Positions 16,293 through 23,916 of a stretch of DNA of 64,000 nt are shown in pieces. The DNA lies in the NCBI GenBank assembly GCA_028285145.1, contig JANQQC010000015.1, positions 25,662 through 89,661 of the forward strand. Direction: 5' to 3'. This DNA is from Hyphomonadaceae bacterium (GTDB taxonomy: Bacteria; Pseudomonadota; Alphaproteobacteria; Caulobacterales; Hyphomonadaceae). Position numbers and translations under genes: made by a program. Numbering within the stretch: position 1 is the first letter of the stretch; each line of letters opens with the position of its first letter. The notes below the pieces were generated by a model. The model was not told the origin of the DNA, made no database searches, and worked only from the letters and a program-made list of their open reading frames with translations.

Positions 16293-16794
16293 CCCGGCCC
16301 GCGTTCCCGCGTCCGGTTAGTATGAAGAGCCAGTGCGGAGACGACGCTGCGCCTCGCTGAAAGAATGAATGCGATGTTCGGCGCAAGCCGTCCCCGCACG
16401 CCGCGGTGTTTCGCGCTGTCCCGCCGGGCCTCAGCCTTGGTCTGTGCTTGTGTTCTACAAGCCCCGTGTCTCCACGGGGCCCAGCACAGAGGCCGGGGCG
16501 CTTCCCACCCGGGGTTTAACCGGGCACCCGGACGGCGCTGCTAGACGGAGACCGGCACACCGCCGGTGCCGGACCGCCAGACCGCGACCTCACCCCCCAA
16601 AGCCAGACGGCCGACCCGGCCCTTCAGGGGAGCGATCACTGGATCATAGCTGTGGCACACAGGAGGGGGATAAGTTTTGGCTGATTTCTTACCCCGCGCC
16701 TCCCGGCGCAGGCCGGGATCTCCGGCAACCACTACTGAACACGCGGCACCAGATCCCAGCCTGCGCCGGGATGAGCGCCGCAAAAGCGGGGATA
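16293..16794 (+). repeat. Interspersed ~502-bp repeat, copy 2
   Basis: Plus-strand counterpart of 5079-5581, nearly full-length identical with one net indel. Contains the CCGG/CGCG hairpin core, the mini-ORF at 16322-16360 (MKSQCGDDAAPR), the GTGCGGAGACG/CGTCCCCGCAC stem, the CCCCGTG-TCTC-CACGGGG hairpin whose two substitutions relative to copy 1 preserve pairing in a shifted register, the CCGGCAC/GTGCCGG hairpin, and the terminal facing REP-like palindromes. Like copy 1 it lies between two convergent genes. A 151-residue ORF (16369-16824) crosses it and is considered spurious. Confidence 0.85.
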
Positions 16795-16808
16795 AGGGTG
16801 CCCGCTCG

Positions 16809-17468
16809 CTACTTCATGCCATAGTATTCCCTGAATTCCTGTTGGCCGGCCTTTGCGTCAGCGTCGACCGTCTTGACGGCATCGCGCTGTTTGAGTTGCT
16901 CGATCAGGGCGTCTGCGCCGGGAAGCTCGGACGGCAGGTCCCAGTCGAATACGATTCTGGCAACGGCTGAGGCCATTGGAAATGTGTAGAGGAACACGAA
17001 GTCTGCATAAGTCATGGCGTCGCCCGCGAGATAGGGCGTGAACGCTGCATGTCGCCGCAGAGCGCCGACACCGCGGCTCATGACGGTGCGCACTTCTTCC
17101 TTGGTATGTTCAGGGGTCGGACCGCTGCCAAAGAAAGCCTGCCCGTAACAGCGGCGTGCGGCCAGTTCCAGATAGAGTTCGGTGTACTTTATGAGTTCAC
17201 GGACCCGGGCCTTATCGAACGGGTCTTCAGGGTAGAAAGACGGCCCGGTTTGGGAGTCCTCAATATAGTCGAGAATGACGGCGGTTTCGCTGATGAAGCC
17301 GCGCTCGGTTTCGAGAAACGGCACCTTGCCCATCGGGCTCTTGGCCAGCATTTCTTCACTCTGCCCAGTAAAGACCCGCACGTCTTCGTAGGCGACCCCT
17401 TTTTCAAGCAGGGCCAGCTTCACCATGTTGAAATAGTTCGATGCGGGAAATCCGTGCAGTTTGATCAT
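16809..17468 (-). CDS. Glutathione S-transferase
   Basis: 219 residues. Thioredoxin-like N-domain (MIKLHGFPASNYFNMVKLAL, with the cis-Pro segment GKVPFLETERGFISETAVIL) and all-helical C-domain. Soluble; conjugates glutathione to electrophiles or has a structural role. Its gene faces the Fe-ADH gene upstream (43 nt) in the same direction, suggesting co-transcription in a detoxification group with the epoxide hydrolase across the divergent promoter. Confidence 0.9.
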   Translation of the reverse strand: MIKLHGFPASNYFNMVKLALLEKGVAYEDVRVFTGQSEEMLAKSPMGKVPFLETERGFISETAVILDYIEDSQTGPSFYPEDPFDKARVRELIKYTELYLELAARRCYGQAFFGSGPTPEHTKEEVRTVMSRGVGALRRHAAFTPYLAGDAMTYADFVFLYTFPMASAVARIVFDWDLPSELPGADALIEQLKQRDAVKTVDADAKAGQQEFREYYGMK

Positions 17469-17511
17469 GTGTTCGTTCCGGTTCTGGATGCGCGTCGGAC
17501 GATGATTTCAC

Positions 17512-18642
17512 TTACAGGGCGGCCTCGTAGATCCGCTCATAGTCACCCTGCTCGAGTTTCTTCGCATTGCCGAAATGGGCGAGGTCCTTCAGCGCATAGT
17601 CGACGACGCCAGGGCCGTCCGAGGCTTCCAGACCAATCGCGCTGAGGGTTGTCGGGATGCCGATATCCTCATTCAGCTTGTGAATCGCATCTGCGAGGTC
17701 GGCGCCCGGACCAATGCCGATTGCAAAGCGCAAGCGTTCATACTTCTCTGGCGCCGCGCCTTCATTCTCGCGCAGGAGGTGCGGCAGGAAGATTGCGTTC
17801 AGCGTGCCATGGTGGAGGCGCTTGTCATGCAGGCGTCCCGCCGCATGGGAGAGCGCGTGGACACCGCCAAGCCCCTTCACGAAGGCAAGCGCTCCTTCAT
17901 AGGAGGCCATCATCATGTGCCAGCGGGCATCCTTGTCGGAGCCGTCTTTGACCGCGCGGCGCAGCCAGTCATTGCCGACTGCGCGAGTTGCCCCGTCATA
18001 GCCAATACCTTCCGCAGGCGGGTTTACCTGCGGGCTGAGCACGGACTCGATGCAGTGTGTGACGGCATCCATCCCGGTCGCCGCCGTCAGCCCGGCCGGC
18101 AGGCCGAGCGTCAGGTCCGGATCGCAGATCGCAGTTGCCGGGATCAGGTTCGGGGAGACGATGGTTTCCTTGCGGCCATTCTCCAAAATCACCACCGCAC
18201 CAACGGACACTTCAGACCCGGTGCCGGCTGTCGTTGGAATGGCAACAAGCGGCGGGATCTTGCCGATCTTCTTCGCGCCGCCGACGAGTGCGCCATAAGT
18301 CTCCAGCGGCTCGTCATGGGTCGCCATCAGACCGATGGCCTTGGCGTGGTCCATGGATGAGCCGCCGCCAAGGGCGATAATGCCGTCCGCGCCGCTGGCC
18401 TTGTAGGCCTCGGTTGCCTGCTTGGTCTGGGCTTCGGTCGGGTTGGGAACCGTTTCTGCGAAGACACCGGCGGGCGGTGCGCCGAGCGCATCTTCCACCT
18501 GAGTGAGAAGGCCCGCGGCCTTGATGCCAGCATCCGTGACGATGAAGGCCCGCTCCACGCCGAGCCCCTTCAGAACCTTAGGCAGCTGCGCAAGCGCGCC
18601 ATGATCGAAGATGCAGGTGGTGAGATAGTTGATGACTGGCAT
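17512..18642 (-). CDS. Iron-containing alcohol dehydrogenase
   Basis: 376 residues from ATG 18642, which has AAGGAG upstream. NAD-binding segment GADGIIALGGGSSMDHAKAI and the metal-ligand region HALSHAAGRL ... HGTLNAIFLPH match group III Fe-ADHs. Oxidises or reduces an alcohol/aldehyde pair; maleylacetate reductase-like enzymes share the fold, so substrate is uncertain. Divergent from the epoxide hydrolase gene with 125 bp between starts. Confidence 0.9.
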   Translation of the reverse strand: MPVINYLTTCIFDHGALAQLPKVLKGLGVERAFIVTDAGIKAAGLLTQVEDALGAPPAGVFAETVPNPTEAQTKQATEAYKASGADGIIALGGGSSMDHAKAIGLMATHDEPLETYGALVGGAKKIGKIPPLVAIPTTAGTGSEVSVGAVVILENGRKETIVSPNLIPATAICDPDLTLGLPAGLTAATGMDAVTHCIESVLSPQVNPPAEGIGYDGATRAVGNDWLRRAVKDGSDKDARWHMMMASYEGALAFVKGLGGVHALSHAAGRLHDKRLHHGTLNAIFLPHLLRENEGAAPEKYERLRFAIGIGPGADLADAIHKLNEDIGIPTTLSAIGLEASDGPGVVDYALKDLAHFGNAKKLEQGDYERIYEAAL

Positions 18643-18767
18643 GAGGGGCTCCTTGGCGTTGGCGGCACACAAGCGGAGCCCGCGCGGAATCGCAAGTGCT
18701 GTCGCAGCGACAGGCTTGATGGGACGTCGTCTTGGCCGCATCGTGGGCCGGCAATCAGGAGGCCGCC

Positions 18768-19913
18768 GTGACGCCGTTTCAGATCAAAGTCTCCAAAGAC
18801 AAGCTCGCCTGGATACAGGACCGGATCGCTGCCTATCGCTGGTTCCCCGCGCCAGAGAACGAGCAGGGGTTTCTCTATGGCATGTCCACGCCTGTCCTGA
18901 AGGAGCTGCAGGAGCACTGGCTGCATCACTATGACTGGCGCGCCGCCGAGGACGAGCTGAACCGGTTTCCGCAATTCATCGCGGAGGTGGACGGGCTGGA
19001 TGTGCATTTCCTGCATGTGGTGGGCGAGGCTGAGGGGAAGCGCCCGCTTCTCGTCACGCATGGGTGGCCCGGCTCGGTCTATGAGTTCTGGGAGGCCATT
19101 CCGCGGCTGGCGTTTCCATCTCAGCATGGCGGCAAGGCTGAGGATGCGTTTGATCTTGTTATCCCATCGCTGCCTGGCTTTGGCTGGTCGGGAAAGCCGG
19201 CTTCGCCAATCGGTCAGCGCGCGACGGCGAAGCTCTGGAACACGCTGATGACCGAGGTGCTCGGCTATGACACCTACCTCGCGCAGGGCGGGGACTGGGG
19301 CGCGATGGTGACGAGCTGGCTCGGCTTTGATCACGGGGCGGCCTGCACGGCGATCCATCTCAACATGATCGCCCTGAGACCGACGCCAGCCACGCCGCAG
19401 ACCGAGGAAGAGAAGAACTGGCTCGCACTGTCGCAGGCCCAGATGCAGGCGGGTGGCGCCTATCTGATGATGCAGGCGACCAAGCCTCAGACACTCGCGC
19501 TGGCGCTAATGGATTCACCGCTTGGGCAGGCGGCGTGGATTCTCGAGAAATTCCATGGCTGGTCGGATCTGGAGAATGACGACCTGTTCAGCGTCTACTC
19601 AAAAGACCAGCTGATCACCAACGTGATGATCTATCTGGTCAATGACGCGTTCGCGACATCAGTCTGGTACTATAATGCGCTCTTTCAGGAGGGCGGGCCG
19701 GCGCTGCCGGAAGGCGAGCGCTGCGAGACGCCGACCGGCTTTGCAAGCTTTCCCGGTGAGACCGTCTATCCGGCGGCACCGCGTAGCTGGACCGAGCGCG
19801 TCTACAACCTTGTCCACTGGTCCGAGATGCAGAAGGGCGGGCACTTCGCGGCGATGGAACAGCCCGATCTGTTTGTTGAGGATGTGCGGACCTGGGCGCG
19901 CCTGTTCGACTAG
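18768..19913 (+). CDS. Epoxide hydrolase (EHN-type, microsomal-like)
   Basis: 381 residues from GTG 18768, chosen because CAGGAGG stands six bases before it; the in-frame ATG at 18732 has no such site. N-terminal EHN domain (FQIKVSKDKLAWIQDRIAAY), then alpha/beta hydrolase core with HGWPGSVYEFW, the nucleophilic Asp in GGDWGAMVTSWLG and a His in GGHFAAMEQPDLF. Opens epoxides to diols; together with the neighbouring GST and Fe-ADH it suggests handling of reactive organic compounds. Confidence 0.9.
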   Translation: MTPFQIKVSKDKLAWIQDRIAAYRWFPAPENEQGFLYGMSTPVLKELQEHWLHHYDWRAAEDELNRFPQFIAEVDGLDVHFLHVVGEAEGKRPLLVTHGWPGSVYEFWEAIPRLAFPSQHGGKAEDAFDLVIPSLPGFGWSGKPASPIGQRATAKLWNTLMTEVLGYDTYLAQGGDWGAMVTSWLGFDHGAACTAIHLNMIALRPTPATPQTEEEKNWLALSQAQMQAGGAYLMMQATKPQTLALALMDSPLGQAAWILEKFHGWSDLENDDLFSVYSKDQLITNVMIYLVNDAFATSVWYYNALFQEGGPALPEGERCETPTGFASFPGETVYPAAPRSWTERVYNLVHWSEMQKGGHFAAMEQPDLFVEDVRTWARLFD

Positions 19914-19957
19914 GACGTCAGGCGCGAGGTAGTGGTCTCAAAAGTGTCCGAAAAAGC

Positions 19958-20917
19958 CTAGAGGCCTTCGCGGCCGATTGCGTAGAAGCGTTCGCGGCGC
20001 TGGCGTTTCAGTTCGGCGGGGGACATTCCGTCAAGTTCGCCCAGCGCTTTTGAAATGGCCTTGCCGGCGCTGGCAATGGCCTTGGCCGGATCGCGGTGCG
20101 CCCCGCCCATTGGTTCCTTCACGATCGCGTCGATCACTTTCAGCGACTTCAGATCGCGGGCCGTGATCTTCATCGCCTCGGCGGCGTCGCGGGCCTTTGC
20201 GGCGTCGCGGTAGAGAATCGAGGCGCAGCCCTCGGGCGAGATGACCGAATAGATAGCGTGCTCCATCATGAGCACCTTGTTGGCCGCGGCGATGGCGATG
20301 GCTCCGCCTGACATGCCCTCACCGATAATGAGCGTCACCATCGGGACTTTCAGCGTCAGGGCTTTCTCGGTGCCGCGCGCGATCGCCTCTGCCTGTCCGC
20401 GCTCTTCACCGGCCTTGCCGGGATAGGCCCCAGACGTATCGGGCATCGTGATTACCGGCAGGCCGAACCGCTCGGCGAGGTCCATCAGGCGGACGGCTTT
20501 TCGGTAGCCTTCCGGGTGCGCCATTCCGAAATTGTGGCGCAGGCGGCTTTCGGTGGTGCGGCCCTTTTCGTGGCCCATGATGACAACCGAGCGACCTTCG
20601 AACTTTGCCAGCCCCCCGAGTACGGCTTCGTCGTCGCCATAGACCCGGTCGCCGGCGAGCGGCTGGTATTCTTCGCACAGGCCTTCGACATAGTCGGTGA
20701 AGTGCGGACGCTCCGGATGACGAGCGACCTGAGTTTTCCGCCAGGCGGACAAGTCCTTGTAGAGGTCCTGTAGCTGCTTGGCAGACTTCTGCTTCAGCTT
20801 GCGGACTTCTTCCTTGATGGACGGACCATCGCCTTTTTCGGCGGTCGCCTCGAGATCAGCGATTTTCGCTTCGAGTTCCGCGACCGGCTTTTCGAAATCA
20901 AGATATGTCGTGCTCAT
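19958..20917 (-). CDS. accA: Acetyl-CoA carboxylase carboxyltransferase subunit alpha
   Basis: 319 residues from ATG 20917, the normal family start (TYLDFEKPVAELEAKI). Carboxyltransferase blocks are present: YGDDEAVLGGLAKFEGRSVV, GHEKGR, and the oxyanion-forming VTLIIGEGMSGGAIAIAAAN. Pairs with AccD to form the zinc-containing carboxyltransferase that makes malonyl-CoA for fatty-acid synthesis. Stand-alone, as often in alphaproteobacteria. The longer ORF to 21076 overlaps the divergent flavodoxin gene and is not used. Confidence 0.96.
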   Translation of the reverse strand: MSTTYLDFEKPVAELEAKIADLEATAEKGDGPSIKEEVRKLKQKSAKQLQDLYKDLSAWRKTQVARHPERPHFTDYVEGLCEEYQPLAGDRVYGDDEAVLGGLAKFEGRSVVIMGHEKGRTTESRLRHNFGMAHPEGYRKAVRLMDLAERFGLPVITMPDTSGAYPGKAGEERGQAEAIARGTEKALTLKVPMVTLIIGEGMSGGAIAIAAANKVLMMEHAIYSVISPEGCASILYRDAAKARDAAEAMKITARDLKSLKVIDAIVKEPMGGAHRDPAKAIASAGKAISKALGELDGMSPAELKRQRRERFYAIGREGL

Positions 20918-21045
20918 GGGCGGTAAATACCGCGCGTCGCCCGGCGCGCAAAGGCTTTTGAACGCTTGATTTCGCACAAATACGCGGCTTTCCGGATGGT
21001 GTTTCTCGCGTTTGCAGCCCCAATTTGATGCTTTCGGAGGACGGT

Positions 21046-21588
21046 ATGGCGAAACTGCTGGTTCTTTATGGGACAACAGAGGGTCAAACCCGGAAAATTG
21101 TGAGTTTCGCGGCGGACAAGCTGACCGTTGCCAAACACCAGGTTCGGCTCATCGATGCGGCTGATGCGCCGGATACACTGACGCCGGAACCGTTCGACGG
21201 TGTGATCGTCGCCGCATCGCTTCACATCCACAACTATCAGAGCGCGGTGCGCCATTGGGTCAGCGAGCACGCGGCTGGCTTGAACAAGCGGCCCGGCGCA
21301 TTCGTATCTGTGTCGCTGGCGGCCGCCGCCGAGGATGAGGAGGAGCGCAAGGAGGCGCTGGCCTGCGCGGAGTCCTTCTTCGAGAAGACGGGTTGGCACC
21401 CCAAGGCCGTCCACAACGCAGCCGGCGCGCTGCGCTACACCAAGTATGATTTCTTCAAGACATGGATCATGAAGCGCATCGCCAAATCGCAGGGTGGCTC
21501 AACCGATACCGGCCATGACACCGAATACACCGACTGGACGGCGCTGGAGCTCTTCGTGACGGATTTCGCCGCCGCGATTGATGACTAG
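21046..21588 (+). CDS. Flavodoxin-domain protein, HemG-like (menaquinone-dependent protoporphyrinogen oxidase type)
   Basis: 180 residues. FMN phosphate loop LYGTTEGQTRKIV at the N-terminus, VIVAASLHIHNYQ and the ALRYTKYDFFKTWIMKRIAK helix typical of the HemG/flavodoxin_5 group. HemG oxidises protoporphyrinogen IX; many alphaproteobacterial relatives have no proven role, so the symbol is withheld. GGAGG five bases before ATG 21046. The stop overlaps that of the convergent GNAT gene (CTAG). Confidence 0.82.
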   Translation: MAKLLVLYGTTEGQTRKIVSFAADKLTVAKHQVRLIDAADAPDTLTPEPFDGVIVAASLHIHNYQSAVRHWVSEHAAGLNKRPGAFVSVSLAAAAEDEEERKEALACAESFFEKTGWHPKAVHNAAGALRYTKYDFFKTWIMKRIAKSQGGSTDTGHDTEYTDWTALELFVTDFAAAIDD

Positions 21589-22151
21589 GCGGCCTGCACC
21601 GGATCGCGCCTGAAGATCAAGATCGGCTGGCCTATAAAGACCGTGGATGCGAGGCGCTCAAATCCGGCTTTCTCGGCGATACGGATCGAGGCGGTGTGGT
21701 CCGGCTCGATGATGCAGCGAATCTCGCGTCCGGGCAGGGCATCATCCGCCCATCCCAGCATCGCGGAAAGGGCCTCGCTGGCGTAGCCCTTTCCGCGACC
21801 GTCAGTGGAGAACACCCAGCCGGCTTCTGGATACCCTTCAAGGCTCGGGGCGATGTCGCGGAGGCCTTCCAGAAATCCTGCCTCGCCGACAAAGCGTCCG
21901 GTCTCACGCGCCTCGACGGCCCAGTACCCGTATCCGAGCAGTGCCCATGCGCCCATGCCGCGCTGCATCTGCTGCCAGACATCTGCCCGGCTGCGGGCCT
22001 TGCCGCCAATGAACTTGTAAGTGTCCTCGTCCGCCCACATCGCCGCCACCGCATCGAGATCGTCGATGCGATAGGGCCGCAGGATCAGTCGCTTGGTGAT
22101 CAGCGTCGGCGGGGACGCCACGCCGTCATGGCCCTCTCTTGGACGGATCAA
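21585..22151 (-). CDS. GNAT acetyltransferase, RimJ/RimL type
   Basis: 188 residues; LITKRLILRPYRIDDLDAVA is the classic opening of the RimJ/RimL subgroup and VFSTDGRGKGYASEALSAML is the acetyl-CoA loop. Start appears to be TTG at 22151 overlapping the upstream stop (TTGA), meaning translational coupling to the SnoaL-like gene. Substrate may be a protein N-terminus or a small amine. Confidence 0.85.
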   Translation of the reverse strand: MIRPREGHDGVASPPTLITKRLILRPYRIDDLDAVAAMWADEDTYKFIGGKARSRADVWQQMQRGMGAWALLGYGYWAVEARETGRFVGEAGFLEGLRDIAPSLEGYPEAGWVFSTDGRGKGYASEALSAMLGWADDALPGREIRCIIEPDHTASIRIAEKAGFERLASTVFIGQPILIFRRDPVQAA

Positions 22152-22570
22152 GCGTTAGCCTCATCCTTCATTTTCTGAAGCATCGCGCCCATGGCGGCGT
22201 GTACGGTCTGGATGGCCTTCAGCGGGCGCACCATAACCTTGAACTCGGTGATCAGGCCGTTCTTGTCCCACTCGATCATGTCGATGCCGTTGACGTACTT
22301 GCCATCCATTTCGCATTCGAATTCGAGCACGGCCTTGTTGCCACAATCGAAAATGCGCGTGTACCTGAATGTGTCGCCGCCAAGGGTCTGCCCGGCCGCG
22401 CCGAGATAGGCGAGCGTGATCGTCTTGCCGCGCTGAGGGGTGTGGACGACGGGGCTTAGGAAAACGACATCATCATGCAACTGCTTGGCGAGACCGGCAT
22501 GGTCATGCGCGCCGTGCATCCAGTCCATCCAGGCCTGAAGATTGGGTTCGTATCCTGTTGTCGGCACCAT
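22148..22570 (-). CDS. SnoaL-like / NTF2-fold protein
   Basis: 140 residues with an NTF2-like cone fold pattern: LAKQLHDDVVFLSPVVHTPQ, FECEMDGKYVNGIDMIEWDK and GLITEFKVMVRPLKAIQ, as in limonene-epoxide-hydrolase-like and polyketide-cyclase-like proteins. Catalytic residues cannot be assigned with confidence. First gene of a two-gene operon with the GNAT gene. Confidence 0.8.
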   Translation of the reverse strand: MVPTTGYEPNLQAWMDWMHGAHDHAGLAKQLHDDVVFLSPVVHTPQRGKTITLAYLGAAGQTLGGDTFRYTRIFDCGNKAVLEFECEMDGKYVNGIDMIEWDKNGLITEFKVMVRPLKAIQTVHAAMGAMLQKMKDEANA

Positions 22571-22627
22571 GGCGGGGCTCCCTAATGTTTTTTTGGGACA
22601 GTGGCCCCGCCACGGGCAATTGTCGAG

Positions 22628-23083
22628 CTATTCGGCGATCTCGGCCGCTACGACCGGTTTTCCCACAAGGTACTGATCGAGTTCGTCAAAGCAGGTTCCG
22701 CGCTTGATGATCCAAGACCCCGGAAAGTCGGGATCGACGAAGATCATCTCAAGCCGGCCCCAGTTCCATTCCAGCGCCCCGGTTTCCGGATTGCCGATGG
22801 CATACTTGCAACGCATTACTTCGTCGGAGCTGGGCTCTACCCACACGCCCGAATAGCTGGTGCGGCCTTGGTAGACGCCGGCGAGGCCGTCAATGAAACC
22901 GAGGCCACGCGCCTCGTCGCCATCCAGAGGGTAGGACAGGATGGCCGTGCCATCGGGCAAATCTTTTTCGTAGACGACGTCGCCGATTTCCGTCGACCAG
23001 ACCTCGTCTGCGGCTGCTGTTGCCGTTACGGCCAGTGTCGCTGCGATCAGTGTCGCTGCGATCAGTGTTGCTGCGCGTTTCAT
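22628..23083 (-). CDS. Exported protein of unknown function with a repeat-built signal peptide
   Basis: 151 residues. The signal peptide (MKRAATLIAATLIAATLAVT then ATAAADE) contains the five-residue unit LIAAT twice, encoded by a 15-bp tandem repeat. The mature part has paired cysteines (MRCKYAIG and GTCFDELDQY) and a WNWGRLEMIFVDPDFPGSW block; it may be a small periplasmic beta domain. No family recognised. Confidence 0.65.
   Translation of the reverse strand: MKRAATLIAATLIAATLAVTATAAADEVWSTEIGDVVYEKDLPDGTAILSYPLDGDEARGLGFIDGLAGVYQGRTSYSGVWVEPSSDEVMRCKYAIGNPETGALEWNWGRLEMIFVDPDFPGSWIIKRGTCFDELDQYLVGKPVVAAEIAE
23033..23077. repeat. 15-bp tandem repeat, three units, inside a signal peptide
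   Basis: Unit CAGTGTCGCTGCGAT occurs at 23033-23047 and 23048-23062 exactly, then as CAGTGTTGCTGCGCG at 23063-23077. Being a multiple of three, gain or loss of a unit would change hydrophobic-core length by five residues without a frameshift. Confidence 0.9.
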
Positions 23084-23143
23084 GCTTCGCCCTCTCTCTT
23101 TGGAATCAGGACTCTAGCAGGCTTCGCGGCCTTCGTGTGGCCG

Positions 23144-23818
23144 TCAGGCACCGGTTGGAAACAGCTGCGTGATCGCTTGTCTGGCCTTTTCCGAGAAGCT
23201 CTGACCAAGGGCGGAGCCTTCGACGACCATGTTCATTTCCTCGACATAGGTGCGGCCGTCCGGTGCGCGGGCGCATTGCACGCTCATGTCGAAAGTCTCA
23301 ATCCTGGCGACGAACGCCGGCTTGAAGGGTTTCGGGGCTTTCATCGAGAAAGCGAGAATGGCCGGATCGACGGTGTCGACGGTGATTTCGCCGATCAGCT
23401 TCCGCATCACTTTCCGGTCTGTCCCGTCGGCATCCGCGCCGGGATCGGGAACAAAGGTGTAGGTCGCGGTGTCTTCAGTTTCCTCAATCAGTGTAACGGC
23501 TTCGGGGACGTGTTCAGCAAGCCCGGCGCACCAGATGTCGCCATCGGCATCGGCGTCGAGTTCTTCCAGATCCTCCTCGAATCCGTCTGGCCATGCTTCG
23601 CGCGCCGGGCTTTCCACCGTGATGCGCTGGCCTTCCGGCTGGGAGGGGTCGACCTTGCCGCGCGCAGTCACGCCGCTGCCCTCGAAAGTCATGTCATAGG
23701 CATAGAGCGGGCCGTCGCTTGCGGCTGCGAGCGCAGCGGCGAGGGGGGCAGGCCTGTCCTCAGCAAGCGCAGGCGCGCAGATCAGGGCAACGGGCAGGAC
23801 GAGCCAAAGTCGGGACAT
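23144..23818 (-). CDS. Periplasmic protein of unknown function
   Basis: 224 residues from ATG 23818, which begins a clean signal peptide (RLWLVLPVALICAPALAED). The mature chain is acidic (FEEDLEELDADADGDIW) with repeated beta-strand-like segments and two Cys (IWCAGL, VQCARAP). It looks like a lipid- or ligand-binding beta sandwich, but I recognise no family. Its 5' region overlaps no other coding sequence; it is divergent from the Lhr-like helicase. Confidence 0.65.
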   Translation of the reverse strand: MSRLWLVLPVALICAPALAEDRPAPLAAALAAASDGPLYAYDMTFEGSGVTARGKVDPSQPEGQRITVESPAREAWPDGFEEDLEELDADADGDIWCAGLAEHVPEAVTLIEETEDTATYTFVPDPGADADGTDRKVMRKLIGEITVDTVDPAILAFSMKAPKPFKPAFVARIETFDMSVQCARAPDGRTYVEEMNMVVEGSALGQSFSEKARQAITQLFPTGA

Positions 23819-23916
23819 GGAAACTCCTTGAATGGGGCGTGACCTAAGAAGGTCCTTGGTGAACGCGACATGAAAACGGGGCTGTGTCTGCTCCATATTG
23901 CGCTAGTTTGACAGGG

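Noticed and set aside
16369..16824. 151-residue ORF across repeat copy 2 (and a 107-residue ORF across copy 1) as a conserved protein
   Set aside because: Differences between copies are mainly amino-acid changing, composition is Pro/Arg-rich frame bias, and both end in different sequence; better explained as a DNA/RNA element.
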